Below, one piece after another: positions 1-8,077 of a stretch of DNA of 23,752 nucleotides. The stretch lies in NCBI GenBank assembly GCA_964458775.1, contig CAYWLQ010000086.1, positions 1 through 23,752 of the forward strand, in the 5' to 3' direction. The notes under the pieces were generated by a model. The model had not been told where the DNA came from, ran no database searches, and was given only the letters and a program-made list of their open reading frames with translations. The position numbers and the translations under genes were made by a program. The stretch comes from CAYWLQ01 sp964458775 (lineage in GTDB: Bacteria > Myxococcota_A > Polyangia > JAAYKL01). Every line of letters begins with the position of its first letter. The first letter of the stretch is position 1.

Positions 1-75
1 CTGCATCCGTGTCTGCATCCGTGTCTGCATCCGTGTCTGCATCCGTGTCTGCATCCGTGTCTGCATCTGTATCCG
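1..75. repeat. 12-bp tandem repeat coding for Asp-Thr-Asp-Ala
   Basis: Five perfect copies of CTGCATCCGTGT fill 1-60, and a sixth degenerate copy (CTGCATCTGTAT) follows at 61-72. The unit is a multiple of three and lies in the lipoprotein gene, so copy-number changes would lengthen or shorten the acidic stalk without breaking the frame. The array continues beyond the left edge. Confidence 0.9.
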
Positions 76-211
76 AATCTGTGTCTCCATCAGATGATGA
101 TGTGTCATCACCATCATCTTTTGTTGATTCATCATCGCTGCAGCCCATAACTGATAGTGTGCTTACAGCAAAAGATAAAAGCCAAATTTTTGTTAATAAT
201 CCCAAATTCAT
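1..211 (-). CDS. Asp-rich repeat lipoprotein, N-terminal part (runs off the left edge)
   Basis: The reverse strand is open from an ATG at 211 to the window edge, giving 70 codons. A strong ribosome binding site, GGAGGAAGAA, sits directly before the ATG and fixes the start. Residues 1-24 form a lipoprotein signal peptide: a Lys at position 8, a hydrophobic stretch, then a lipobox-like SVMGC. After the cysteine comes a Ser/Asp spacer, then a perfect (Asp-Thr-Asp-Ala)n repeat that is still running at position 1. The mature protein is probably a lipid-anchored envelope protein whose acidic stalk displays an unseen C-terminal domain. It resembles the lipoprotein at 17524-18405 in design, but its repeat is nearly uniform in DNA, which suggests recent expansion. 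The function of the missing domain cannot be told from here. Confidence 0.8.
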   Translation of the reverse strand, partial: MNLGLLTKIWLLSFAVSTLSVMGCSDDESTKDDGDDTSSSDGDTDSDTDADTDADTDADTDADTDADTDA

Positions 212-849
212 TTCTTCCTCCTTTTATGGGTGATAACCCAATTTTAACCAAAAAAATGTAGTTGAATACTCACATTCAAACTATATTATTAAAAAAACAA
301 AGAACATTTTGCCAAATTGATATATTCAGCACAATAAATCATTTAATAAAATACTAAATTCCTAAATTTAATAAGCGCCTCATCAAAACCCTATAAATTA
401 TAAAAAACCTTTTCTAAAGTGTTAAAATTTCAATTATGCTTAGATATAATACCCAAATAACTGCAAATTGCAATATTGACTGGTTAATTGCACATAGTAT
501 TCATCTCAAAGAAAAAAAGAGATATAATATTTGGGTTTATATCTCAAAGCGTCCTTTTTTGAAAGGGGGGTGTCGGTTGACGAGAGAGTGTGTATGATTT
601 TATGATGTTACGCAGTGAGGAGACCGATTTTTCCGCCTTAAAAGAATATGTTTGAGGGCGGATATTGGTTTATTTTTGGGGTTAAAAAAACAAGTATTTG
701 GCAACAACTCTTTTAAATTTTTTCATTAAGTCCATTCTCTTATTGAATATATTGTCAAAACAACTACATTGTTTACAAATACTATAACTTAAAAGATAAA
801 TAGACTATTATATTAAACGTACTTAGAAAAATCGTGTGTTTTTCGATGA
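212..849. other. Long intergenic region between divergent genes
   Basis: This stretch separates the lipoprotein (-) from the histidine kinase (+). Most of it is very AT-rich with no convincing gene. It holds an inverted repeat at 519-545, then a more GC-containing block at about 546-690. That block carries a possible promoter (TTGACG at 577-582, TATGAT at 601-606, 18-bp spacer), a tiny open frame from ATG 602 to TGA 655 (17 codons), and an imperfect stem-loop at 623-669. It could be a small RNA or a decayed repeat element. A weak TTTACA (772-777) / GATAAA (795-800) pair lies before the kinase. All of these are sequence patterns only. Confidence 0.4.
519..545. repeat. Inverted repeat, 9-bp perfect arms
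   Basis: GAGATATAA (519-527) and TTATATCTC (537-545) are exact reverse complements around a 9-base loop. It could be an operator or a weak stem-loop. No T-run follows directly, so it is not a convincing intrinsic terminator. Confidence 0.5.
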
Positions 850-2937
850 TTGCTTAAAAAAATCATCATTATGAATTTTTTAAAAATGAATAATGAAAAA
901 CAACAAAACCGTGACTTGTTTGCACAAGCTTTTGAAGCCAGTGCTGATCTAATAGCAATATGCACATATGCTGAATTAAACATAGTAGAAATTAATGAAA
1001 CATTTGTGAAAACACTGGAAATAAATAGGAGCGAGATAATCGGGAAAAGTTTGATAGATTTGAATATCGGAGTAGACAAAGAATTTAAAGATTTCGTTGT
1101 CAAATTATTACAAGAAAAACATTCAATACAAGATATTGAAATATCTTTAGTTACTAGGAAAGGTGAAAAGGTTCATTGTTTGTTTTCGGCAACTATTGCA
1201 GAGAAGACAAACGATCTACTAATAATGATAGTTTTAAAGGATATTTCAAAAAGAACAAACGCAGAGAGACTTCTTCGCATTCAAAGAGATTTAAGTCTAG
1301 CAGTCGGCACAGTTTCCGGACATAGAGAGATTATTAGATGCCTATTGGACTATTCCCTTCGTATAGAAGGATTGGATTCAGGAGCTGTTTATACAGTTGA
1401 CGATTCTTCAAATAACGCTGAACTAATGATGTCAGTCGGTCTATATGAAGATTTTGTAAAAGCATTATCTTATCTTTCACCTATTTCATCACAAACTGTT
1501 CTCCTTTCCTCAGGACGGCCGATTTATTTGTCTTTTGATGAAAATGAAACCGTAGAAATTAGAAATAGTGAAAATCCTGAGTTAAAAGCCGCAGCCATAG
1601 TTCCAATTCGACATGAGAATAAAGTAATAGGTGCACTATGCCTTGCTTCTCATGAGGTTGCAGAGATTCCGGAAAGAGCCAAGCATACAATTGAAGCAAT
1701 TTCAGGCATGATTGGAGGTGTTTTTGCAAGAGCAAAAGCCGAAAAGTCATTGCGAGATAGAGAGGAAAGTTTAAGACAATCTGAAAAAATGCAGGCAATA
1801 GGACAATTGGCCGGAGGAATAGCACACGATTTTAATAATCAATTGATGGGTATAATAGGATATTCTGACTTACTACACGCTGCTCTAAAGGATGATTCTA
1901 GACTGTCACGATATGTGGAAAATCTGCTTCTTGCAGCAAGACGGTCAGCAGAATTAACCGCACAACTACTGGCTTTTGCACGAAAAGGTAAATACCTTTC
2001 AATTCCAGTTGATATCAATAAGACCGTTCAAGAAGTTATTGGTCTTTTAAGCCACAGTATTGACAAGCGTATCTTTATAAGGCAGCACCTTCGCGCAGAT
2101 CCGTGTATAACACTAGGTGATCCTTCTCAATTACAAAGTGCAATACTTAATTTGGCATTGAATGCTCGTGATGCCATGCCTAACGGAGGTGAATTAATCT
2201 TTACAACAGATGTAATCGAGTTTTTTGACTTTCGCTCCTGGGACAATCCTCCTTTTGATTTATCTCCAGGTAGGTATATTTCTATTGGTGTTTCAGATAC
2301 AGGAGAAGGTATTTCACCGACCATTAGAACACATATTTTTGAGCCTTTTTTTACAACAAAAGAACATGGTAAGGGAACAGGGATGGGGCTGGCCGCAGTT
2401 TTTGGCACTGTTAAGAACCACAAAGGCGCAATAACCGTAGACAGTGCACCAAATAAAGGTGCCTCCTTTCGCATTCTTCTTCCCTTAATAGAAACCAAAA
2501 TCGAGTTTAATGTTGCTGAATCCAAGAAAACAGTCGCTAACTTGAGCGGTGTTAGAGTATTAGTGGTTGATGATGAAGAAGTTGTTCTTAATGTAGCAAG
2601 AGAGATGCTTGCTCACCTAGGATGCAACATAAGTATTTGTAGAAACGGTCGAGAGGCCATTAGAACTTTTAAACGCAATCCGAACGATTTTGATATTATC
2701 ATTCTGGATTTGATAATGCCCGAAATAAGCGGAAAGGACGCAATCGTTCAGTTTAAAAAAATTAATCCCAAAATTCTTGTTATTTTATCTTCAGGATACA
2801 GTGTAGGAAAGCAAATCAATAATTATCTCTTAGACGGAACAGTTCAGTTTATTCAAAAACCGTTTATGTTGGATGAACTCTCTAAGAAAATGGAACAAAT
2901 TATGTCCGGATCAACGAAACGGGCACTCGAGAAATAG
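850..2937 (+). CDS. PAS-GAF hybrid sensor histidine kinase with receiver domain
   Basis: A soluble hybrid histidine kinase that should sense a signal through N-terminal PAS and GAF domains, autophosphorylate, and pass phosphate to its own receiver. Domains by residue: PAS about 22-140, GAF about 145-295, HisKA with His326 in a GGIAHDFNN box (310-375), and HATPase about 415-545. The HATPase shows N box Asn438, G1 Asp483-Gly485-Gly487, the FEPFFTTK F box, and G2 GKGTGMG at 507-513. The receiver is about 568-685, with acidic pair Asp574/Asp575, phospho-acceptor Asp620 and Lys670. There is no transmembrane segment and no DNA-binding output. The start is uncertain: TTG at 850 gives the longest frame, ATGs at 871 and 886 are alternatives, and none has a clear ribosome binding site. 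The 3' end overlaps the convergent lipoprotein gene by 27 bases. No partner regulator is adjacent, so the target is unknown. Confidence 0.93.
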   Translation: MLKKIIIMNFLKMNNEKQQNRDLFAQAFEASADLIAICTYAELNIVEINETFVKTLEINRSEIIGKSLIDLNIGVDKEFKDFVVKLLQEKHSIQDIEISLVTRKGEKVHCLFSATIAEKTNDLLIMIVLKDISKRTNAERLLRIQRDLSLAVGTVSGHREIIRCLLDYSLRIEGLDSGAVYTVDDSSNNAELMMSVGLYEDFVKALSYLSPISSQTVLLSSGRPIYLSFDENETVEIRNSENPELKAAAIVPIRHENKVIGALCLASHEVAEIPERAKHTIEAISGMIGGVFARAKAEKSLRDREESLRQSEKMQAIGQLAGGIAHDFNNQLMGIIGYSDLLHAALKDDSRLSRYVENLLLAARRSAELTAQLLAFARKGKYLSIPVDINKTVQEVIGLLSHSIDKRIFIRQHLRADPCITLGDPSQLQSAILNLALNARDAMPNGGELIFTTDVIEFFDFRSWDNPPFDLSPGRYISIGVSDTGEGISPTIRTHIFEPFFTTKEHGKGTGMGLAAVFGTVKNHKGAITVDSAPNKGASFRILLPLIETKIEFNVAESKKTVANLSGVRVLVVDDEEVVLNVAREMLAHLGCNISICRNGREAIRTFKRNPNDFDIIILDLIMPEISGKDAIVQFKKINPKILVILSSGYSVGKQINNYLLDGTVQFIQKPFMLDELSKKMEQIMSGSTKRALEK

Positions 2938-4773
2938 ATTGTTTCCAAAAGCCGTTGCAACAGTCGGCTCTGTTAATAAAACATCATATTTGCATCCCAA
3001 AACACAAGTTGAGTCTATATTTCCGCACATCATACACAAATCACAATTTGGATCGAGACAATCTATCAAATCATTGCCGTCATTATCAGCTCCGTCACTA
3101 CAAGAATATTCAGTTCCCTCCAACAAATCAAAGTTTTCACAGTAAGACCATCCTACTGCTTCATGAGACAGATACTGCTTTGCGTGGTTACAGTTTAAGG
3201 GAGCAGGAATTTTTCTTATAGGGCAAAATAATCTTGTTGATATTAGTTGATCCCCTTCCCATTTCTGTTGAATAGCTGATTTTTCAAAATAATTGCTTCC
3301 AAATATCAGCTCTTTGGGACATGAAGAATCAGTAGCAGCACTTCCCGTCCTAACGATTTCGACGTACATCTCGCATCTAGACTGGATACAATTTTCACAA
3401 TAGTCATTGGCATATGGAAGTGTTTCTAAACCATCTGATAACAAACATTCTCCTTTTTTTATTGTTTCTCGCAAGGTTTGTTTCAAATAACTAAATGCTT
3501 CTGAATAGTTTTCATCACAAATTGATTGAACAAACCCACGTTTTCCAAACAACGCTGCTGTTTCAACTAGTCTTCGACCGGGGCGTGCTGAAACGATCTC
3601 GACATTGTTTTCAATTTTTTTGCATACGGGACTGTAATGATAGTAAGTTGTATCCTCTTGAGTTTGAAATAATTCTACCTTTAATTGCATATCGGGTGTT
3701 GCCAAACAATTATTCTCTTTTAACTCCGACCCTGTTCCAATACATGCTTTGGAGTTAACTCCGGTCAGTGAAATAAAAGCAAGTGCTGATAAATTGTTGT
3801 TCTTAAGTTTTAGTAATTCATCATAGTATCTATATGTTGGAAAAAGAAACTGTTGATTCTCCTCAGATGCATGACATGCAATGTGAAGTCGATCGTTGGG
3901 ACCGCTTTTCCATTCTTCTGTAACAAACAAATCTTCATCCTCAATTGAACAATCATCTTCACTGGAAATTATTATCACTGCCAACATGTGATTATCAGAT
4001 AAAAATCTTGGATTTTGTTTTAGTGCTCGCAGCATCGATTCTAACTGCTGCTCTATTGTACATCCTGTGTGTTCTTGACCTATTAGACATGCTGCCTTTT
4101 GAGCAAACAAAGGATCCGGATTAGTTGCTGTAGTTTCAATCCAAGAATTCTTTACCTTAAAATCGCAACTGAGTGTGTTGTTTTCAGACGGTGAAATACA
4201 GTATCCAAATTCACAACTCCAACTCTCAGGGCATTGATGTCCGTCTGAATCGCATTCCACAACATTATTGTCGATCTGTATATCTGTAGGAGGGTTTGGA
4301 ATATCACCTAAAACACCATTGTCTCCATACAAACTACAACTGGTAAGGCTAATATTTTCGTCCGTCTCTCCGGTTTCACCCCACTGTAATCCCAAGTCGG
4401 ACGATACTTTGGCAAAACGTATATTAGATATAGGTACTGCAGGTCTTACAGGTTTAGTAAGATCATTAATCAAAGAGAAGATAGATGAAGAAAGATTGAG
4501 TCGGGCCTCTTTTCTATTAAAAGTGTTGTCAACTATTACAATTATATCTACACCGCTAAATCCGACACCGGTGTTTCCAAGAGATAGAATTGTCTTATTT
4601 TGAAAGCCGTCATATTTGCTGTCATCAATATCACGAGGATAGTTATTTTCATTATTATTGCCGTTTCCGACATCATCCAAGAAAACATTCTCTCTACAAG
4701 AAAGAAACAAAATAACGGCTAAGAAAACTGAAAAGGGATTTGTCACAATCAATTTCAGCGTTTTATTTCTCAT
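2911..4773 (-). CDS. VWA-type cysteine-rich lipoprotein (myxobacterial type)
   Basis: A 620-residue lipoprotein, probably exposed on the cell surface. The signal peptide ends in an FLSC lipobox (Cys26). At about 76-280 it has the core of the VWA-like lipoproteins common in Myxococcota: hydrophobic strand then Asp82, a GCTIEQQLESMLRALKQNP helix, and LAVIIISSEDDCS. Cys-rich segments follow at about 174-192, and near the C-terminus sits the CSDGADNDGNDLIDC element typical of the same lineages. The metal site is degenerate: DNTFN (82-86) replaces DxSxS. It is the last gene of the cluster, 43 bases after the anti-sigma gene, and may belong to the regulon or act as an envelope sensor. Its tail overlaps the convergent kinase gene by 27 bases. 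The exact role is unknown. Confidence 0.82.
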   Translation of the reverse strand: MRNKTLKLIVTNPFSVFLAVILFLSCRENVFLDDVGNGNNNENNYPRDIDDSKYDGFQNKTILSLGNTGVGFSGVDIIVIVDNTFNRKEARLNLSSSIFSLINDLTKPVRPAVPISNIRFAKVSSDLGLQWGETGETDENISLTSCSLYGDNGVLGDIPNPPTDIQIDNNVVECDSDGHQCPESWSCEFGYCISPSENNTLSCDFKVKNSWIETTATNPDPLFAQKAACLIGQEHTGCTIEQQLESMLRALKQNPRFLSDNHMLAVIIISSEDDCSIEDEDLFVTEEWKSGPNDRLHIACHASEENQQFLFPTYRYYDELLKLKNNNLSALAFISLTGVNSKACIGTGSELKENNCLATPDMQLKVELFQTQEDTTYYHYSPVCKKIENNVEIVSARPGRRLVETAALFGKRGFVQSICDENYSEAFSYLKQTLRETIKKGECLLSDGLETLPYANDYCENCIQSRCEMYVEIVRTGSAATDSSCPKELIFGSNYFEKSAIQQKWEGDQLISTRLFCPIRKIPAPLNCNHAKQYLSHEAVGWSYCENFDLLEGTEYSCSDGADNDGNDLIDCLDPNCDLCMMCGNIDSTCVLGCKYDVLLTEPTVATAFGNNLFLECPFR

Positions 4774-4816
4774 GAAAAGTTCGTCTCAAAATGTGCTGTT
4801 TGGAATAAAAAAAGAA

Positions 4817-6373
4817 TCAATTCATCTTTCTAAGCATATCTCGTGCTTGCATCGCAACAGAGGATCCACTATTTTCTTCTGTTATCTTGACAAGCAATTT
4901 GCGTGCACGTTCTGTCTCACCGAGTTTAATCAATGACGCAGCTAATCGTATTGCAGCTTTAGCTCTTAACAATGGTGTACCCTTCCCGGTTGCTAAATAG
5001 TCATCAAAAATAGCAGCGGCACCGAGATGATTCTGAAGATTCTCTTGAAGCAAAACACCGGCTTTAAATCGTGCTCTATTTGCCTGATAATCTCCGGCAA
5101 TTGCAGTCAGCTTTTTATATGTTTCTACTGCTTCAACATACTTTCCAGCTTTTCGACGGCAATCTGCAAGCAATGAATAAGCCTCTGTATCCACAGGATG
5201 AGAACTAAGATGATTTAGGAGAGCAGTTTCAGCTGCTTCAAAACGACCCTCAAGTACCCAACTTCGCCAAAGCTCTATTCCTTGATAGTTTGATAGAATA
5301 TCATCAACATTTACTGCGGACGGTTTGTTTTCTTTTGATGATTCAGCAGATGTTGAAACAGGTTCTTCCAAGGAAGGTTCTTTAACAGATGAAATATTAC
5401 TTAACGATGAAGATTTTGCTAAATTACGAGGTCTGTTTAAATTACGTTCTCCTCTTTTAACAATTTTAGGAGACGCTGCCTCATTATCATTTACAAAAGG
5501 AAAAAGTAACATTGCTGAGCGAAATTGTTCTTCTTCAATTTCACCTAACAGCCTGGCTGTTTCCTCTTCTTCGTCATTATCTGTAATGCTTAAATCAGCT
5601 ATTCCGTCAAGTGATACAGTAAGAGCTTCACCTGCTGACAAATGCCATTCACGCTCTCCATGTTCTAAAACTTTAACCAAACCCTCTGCTACTGAAACAC
5701 GAATAATTCCGTCTGTGTTGTCAACAGTAAACCTTGTACCCACCACAATCACTTGAAAGTCACCTGCTTCCACAATAAACTGTCTGCCTGCTTCACGTTT
5801 TGCCACAGAAAAAGCCGCAACCCCATGCTCCAGACGAAGAATCACAGATTTTCCGTTTGAGGATATAAGACGAAGTTTGCTCATAGCGGCTAATCCAAAA
5901 CGGTCATTGCCAAATCTTCCTATAGTTCGACCATCCAGTTTGCTTTCGTACTCAATAGTAGGACCTTTGGGAGTTTCCGCCGCTTCCAATATCACTGCAT
6001 TATTGACTCCCTGTGATTGCGACATTTCACTATTTTGAATTGTTGAATTACTGACATGCGTTGCAAGCATAAATGCTGCAGCAAAAGATACACATGCAGT
6101 TAAAGGCACAAGTACCTTCGCGCTAAAGAAACCGTTTGAAGAAGCCTCTAAAATGGCTCTTTGTACCAACCGAGACGCTTCTTCATCGGTAGGAACAAGA
6201 GACATTCTTCTTTCCTTGGCTTCGTTTTTTAATACATTTTTAGTACAAGCCCAAACATCCATTAGTTTTCTGCAGTCAGAACAGTCAACAAGATGTTCCT
6301 CAAAGTACTCTCTTCCCGCTCGTTCCAATCTTCCATCAAGATAGTGCGGCAAATGTTCGCAAGGTTTCATCAT
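4817..6373 (-). CDS. Anti-sigma factor with zinc-finger, FecR-like and TPR domains
   Basis: Probable membrane anti-sigma factor for the ECF sigma encoded just upstream. Domains by residue: a zinc-binding anti-sigma domain at 1-45 (Cys5, then His27-x3-Cys31-x2-Cys34), one transmembrane segment at about 84-104, a FecR-like periplasmic domain at about 155-255, a Ser/Glu/Pro-rich linker at about 295-355, and TPR-like helices from about 365 to the end. The N-terminus would hold the sigma factor in the cytoplasm while the FecR and TPR parts sense the envelope. The ATG at 6373 overlaps the sigma stop (ATGA, 4 nt), so translation is coupled; an ATG at 6370 is also possible. At 518 residues it is much longer than simple zinc-finger anti-sigma factors because of the C-terminal TPR part. 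Confidence 0.88.
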   Translation of the reverse strand: MMKPCEHLPHYLDGRLERAGREYFEEHLVDCSDCRKLMDVWACTKNVLKNEAKERRMSLVPTDEEASRLVQRAILEASSNGFFSAKVLVPLTACVSFAAAFMLATHVSNSTIQNSEMSQSQGVNNAVILEAAETPKGPTIEYESKLDGRTIGRFGNDRFGLAAMSKLRLISSNGKSVILRLEHGVAAFSVAKREAGRQFIVEAGDFQVIVVGTRFTVDNTDGIIRVSVAEGLVKVLEHGEREWHLSAGEALTVSLDGIADLSITDNDEEEETARLLGEIEEEQFRSAMLLFPFVNDNEAASPKIVKRGERNLNRPRNLAKSSSLSNISSVKEPSLEEPVSTSAESSKENKPSAVNVDDILSNYQGIELWRSWVLEGRFEAAETALLNHLSSHPVDTEAYSLLADCRRKAGKYVEAVETYKKLTAIAGDYQANRARFKAGVLLQENLQNHLGAAAIFDDYLATGKGTPLLRAKAAIRLAASLIKLGETERARKLLVKITEENSGSSVAMQARDMLRKMN

Positions 6374-6966
6374 GCTTCCACCTCACAAAAAAGCGGTTCA
6401 ACAGCTATCAAACTCATTTCTTCCATCATCAATCGCCTAGCACGATGAAGCCTTGTCCAAACTGTTTTTGGACGAATCTTAAGAATTTCAGCTATTTCTT
6501 CTCCAGTAAAACCTTCTACAGCATGCAAAAACAGTACTTCGCGCTGACCGGCCGTCAGCTTGTCCAAACCATGTGTTAAGGTGTCTCTAACTTCCATATC
6601 GCGAGCCGGATTTCTCATTGTTTGAATTGCCAGACCTACATGCTTGTTTTCATGTTTATCGAGAAGTTTCCTTCTCAACCAATAAGTACGACGCCAAGAA
6701 CTTACTGTTTTAACTGCAATCCCATATAACCAAGCTTTAAATTTCATTTGTTCTTGATATTTAGATGCTTTTCTATTCAAGATAAGAAACACATCTTGAA
6801 CCATCTCTTCTGCTTCAGCTACTGATATTTCCGGACAAAATCTCATCATTGCATCCTTAACCATAGCAGCATGACGTACATATAATTCAGCCAACGGTTC
6901 CGTATGTCCGCTCGCCAAAATCCTCATCAATTGCTCATCATCAAGTTCTGACCAATATGTCTTCAT
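6370..6966 (-). CDS. ECF-type RNA polymerase sigma factor (with FecR/TPR anti-sigma)
   Basis: A sigma-70 family protein of 198 residues with only regions 2 and 4, as expected for an ECF sigma. Region 2 (about 24-95) has AEEMVQDVFLILNRKASKY and FKAWLYGIAVKTVSSWRR. Region 4 (about 130-180) has LDKLTAGQREVLFLHAVEG followed by a helix-turn-helix, GEEIAEILKIRPKTVWTRLHRAR. It should direct RNA polymerase to envelope-related genes when released by the anti-sigma protein encoded immediately downstream, with which its stop codon overlaps. An 82-base gap separates it from the beta-barrel gene upstream, enough for a private promoter. The start is the ATG at 6966; only a weak AAGTGA precedes it. Confidence 0.92.
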   Translation of the reverse strand: MKTYWSELDDEQLMRILASGHTEPLAELYVRHAAMVKDAMMRFCPEISVAEAEEMVQDVFLILNRKASKYQEQMKFKAWLYGIAVKTVSSWRRTYWLRRKLLDKHENKHVGLAIQTMRNPARDMEVRDTLTHGLDKLTAGQREVLFLHAVEGFTGEEIAEILKIRPKTVWTRLHRARRLMMEEMSLIAVEPLFCEVEA

Positions 6967-7048
6967 AATATCACTTCATCGGAAAGCCGACTTCCCATAA
7001 ACATTTCATCAGAGTTTACTTTCCTTCCCTTATTAAAAAATAGCATAA

Positions 7049-8077
7049 CTATAAAACTCCGGTAATAAAACCAATCTTAAAAGCAAAATCTATTATAGGA
7101 GTTGCAAGAGCTGTTGAATTATTGGATTCTCTCTCAAAAATATGGCTTCTTGTAATCCCCCCTGCTGTCCAGTCCACAAACACAGAAAAAGATTGGGATA
7201 CTCTAATAAGCACTTCCAGGCCCAGAGCACCTCGAAAAGACCACCATTTATAGTGCTGATAGTCACCTTTTTCAAAAACTGAGCTTTGAGAAGACCGAAA
7301 AGCTGTTATCTCTCCTATAGGTCCGGTTTCAAATCGCCCCATTTTAAACCTATAGCCGCCTGACAAGGTCATATCCAATCGCCAACCTGTTATTAGACCG
7401 TCAACTCGAGATTGTTTAGGTCCGTACTTTCCGGCAACATGAATTCCTGTAAACAATCCTTTGGTAAGCTTTAGCCTTCCTCCCAATGCTGTTCCCCCAC
7501 AGAGAGAATTTCCTTTATGTCCGTACAATCCCCCATTTAATCCCAGTGCCAATTCAACAGAGAAAAAAGGTTCCTTGGAATGCTTTTTTTCCGGTTTTTC
7601 TCTTGCAGCAAACAGATAACCGGTATCAAGCATTTCTCTGACCGCCAACGCCAACTCTTCCGGAGCTACTGCTTCTACGGTTCTTACTGTTGCGTTTCCT
7701 CTATCTGTAACAACAAACTGAACAAAGTATCCGCCGCTTGTGCCTATTGTAACCCACAAAACAGCTTTGGCAGAAAATCTCCTTATAAGCGGTTGTATGG
7801 CAGAAAGCTGTTGGGGTAATGTTAGGTCCAGAAAGTCTTCTCGCTCAATAACTACCTGCTCAACTTCCAATCCGTCGAGTGCCAACCGTAGTTCCCCAAC
7901 CAATTGTTTTTCAACGTTGATAGATGTATCATCTTTCGCCGCCAATAATACCAAAAGCGGTGAGTCAGATGACAAATCAGAATCTTCAATAGAAAAAGCT
8001 TTTTGAGATACAAAAAAAACGACACAAATAATTAAAGCAGCGAAGGTTACTTTTTTATTTGTTTTTAGATTTACCAA
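7049..8077 (-). CDS. Exported protein with C-terminal beta-barrel-like domain
   Basis: A 342-residue exported protein of unknown function. A signal peptide (Lys-rich start, hydrophobic 10-27) ends near AFS at about 27-29. Residues 38-160 form an alpha/beta region with strands such as LLVLLAAKDD and KAVLWVTIGT. The rest (about 170-342) consists of alternating, glycine- and aromatic-rich strands that look like a small outer-membrane beta-barrel. The start is a TTG at 8077, preceded by AGGAG about 10 bases upstream. It overlaps the 3' end of the glycosyltransferase gene by 7 bases, so the two are probably translationally coupled. It may be an outer-membrane partner of the surrounding envelope genes; that is inference from context. 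Confidence 0.72.
   Translation of the reverse strand: MVNLKTNKKVTFAALIICVVFFVSQKAFSIEDSDLSSDSPLLVLLAAKDDTSINVEKQLVGELRLALDGLEVEQVVIEREDFLDLTLPQQLSAIQPLIRRFSAKAVLWVTIGTSGGYFVQFVVTDRGNATVRTVEAVAPEELALAVREMLDTGYLFAAREKPEKKHSKEPFFSVELALGLNGGLYGHKGNSLCGGTALGGRLKLTKGLFTGIHVAGKYGPKQSRVDGLITGWRLDMTLSGGYRFKMGRFETGPIGEITAFRSSQSSVFEKGDYQHYKWWSFRGALGLEVLIRVSQSFSVFVDWTAGGITRSHIFERESNNSTALATPIIDFAFKIGFITGVL

Noticed and set aside
1..75. Possible CRISPR or satellite array
   Set aside because: The 12-bp units abut without spacers, lie in frame within a coding sequence, and no cas gene is present.
9..233. Plus-strand frame of Ser-Val/Ala repeats
   Set aside because: It is the antisense shadow of the Asp-Thr-Asp-Ala repeat. 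The minus strand has a lipoprotein signal peptide and a strong ribosome binding site.
553..566. CCTTT-N4-AAAGG as an intrinsic terminator
   Set aside because: The stem is only 5 bp, is followed by a G-run rather than T-run, and no gene ends nearby.
2225..2434. Alternative frames inside the histidine kinase gene
   Set aside because: They overlap the HATPase domain, whose N, G1, F and G2 boxes are all intact in the main frame.
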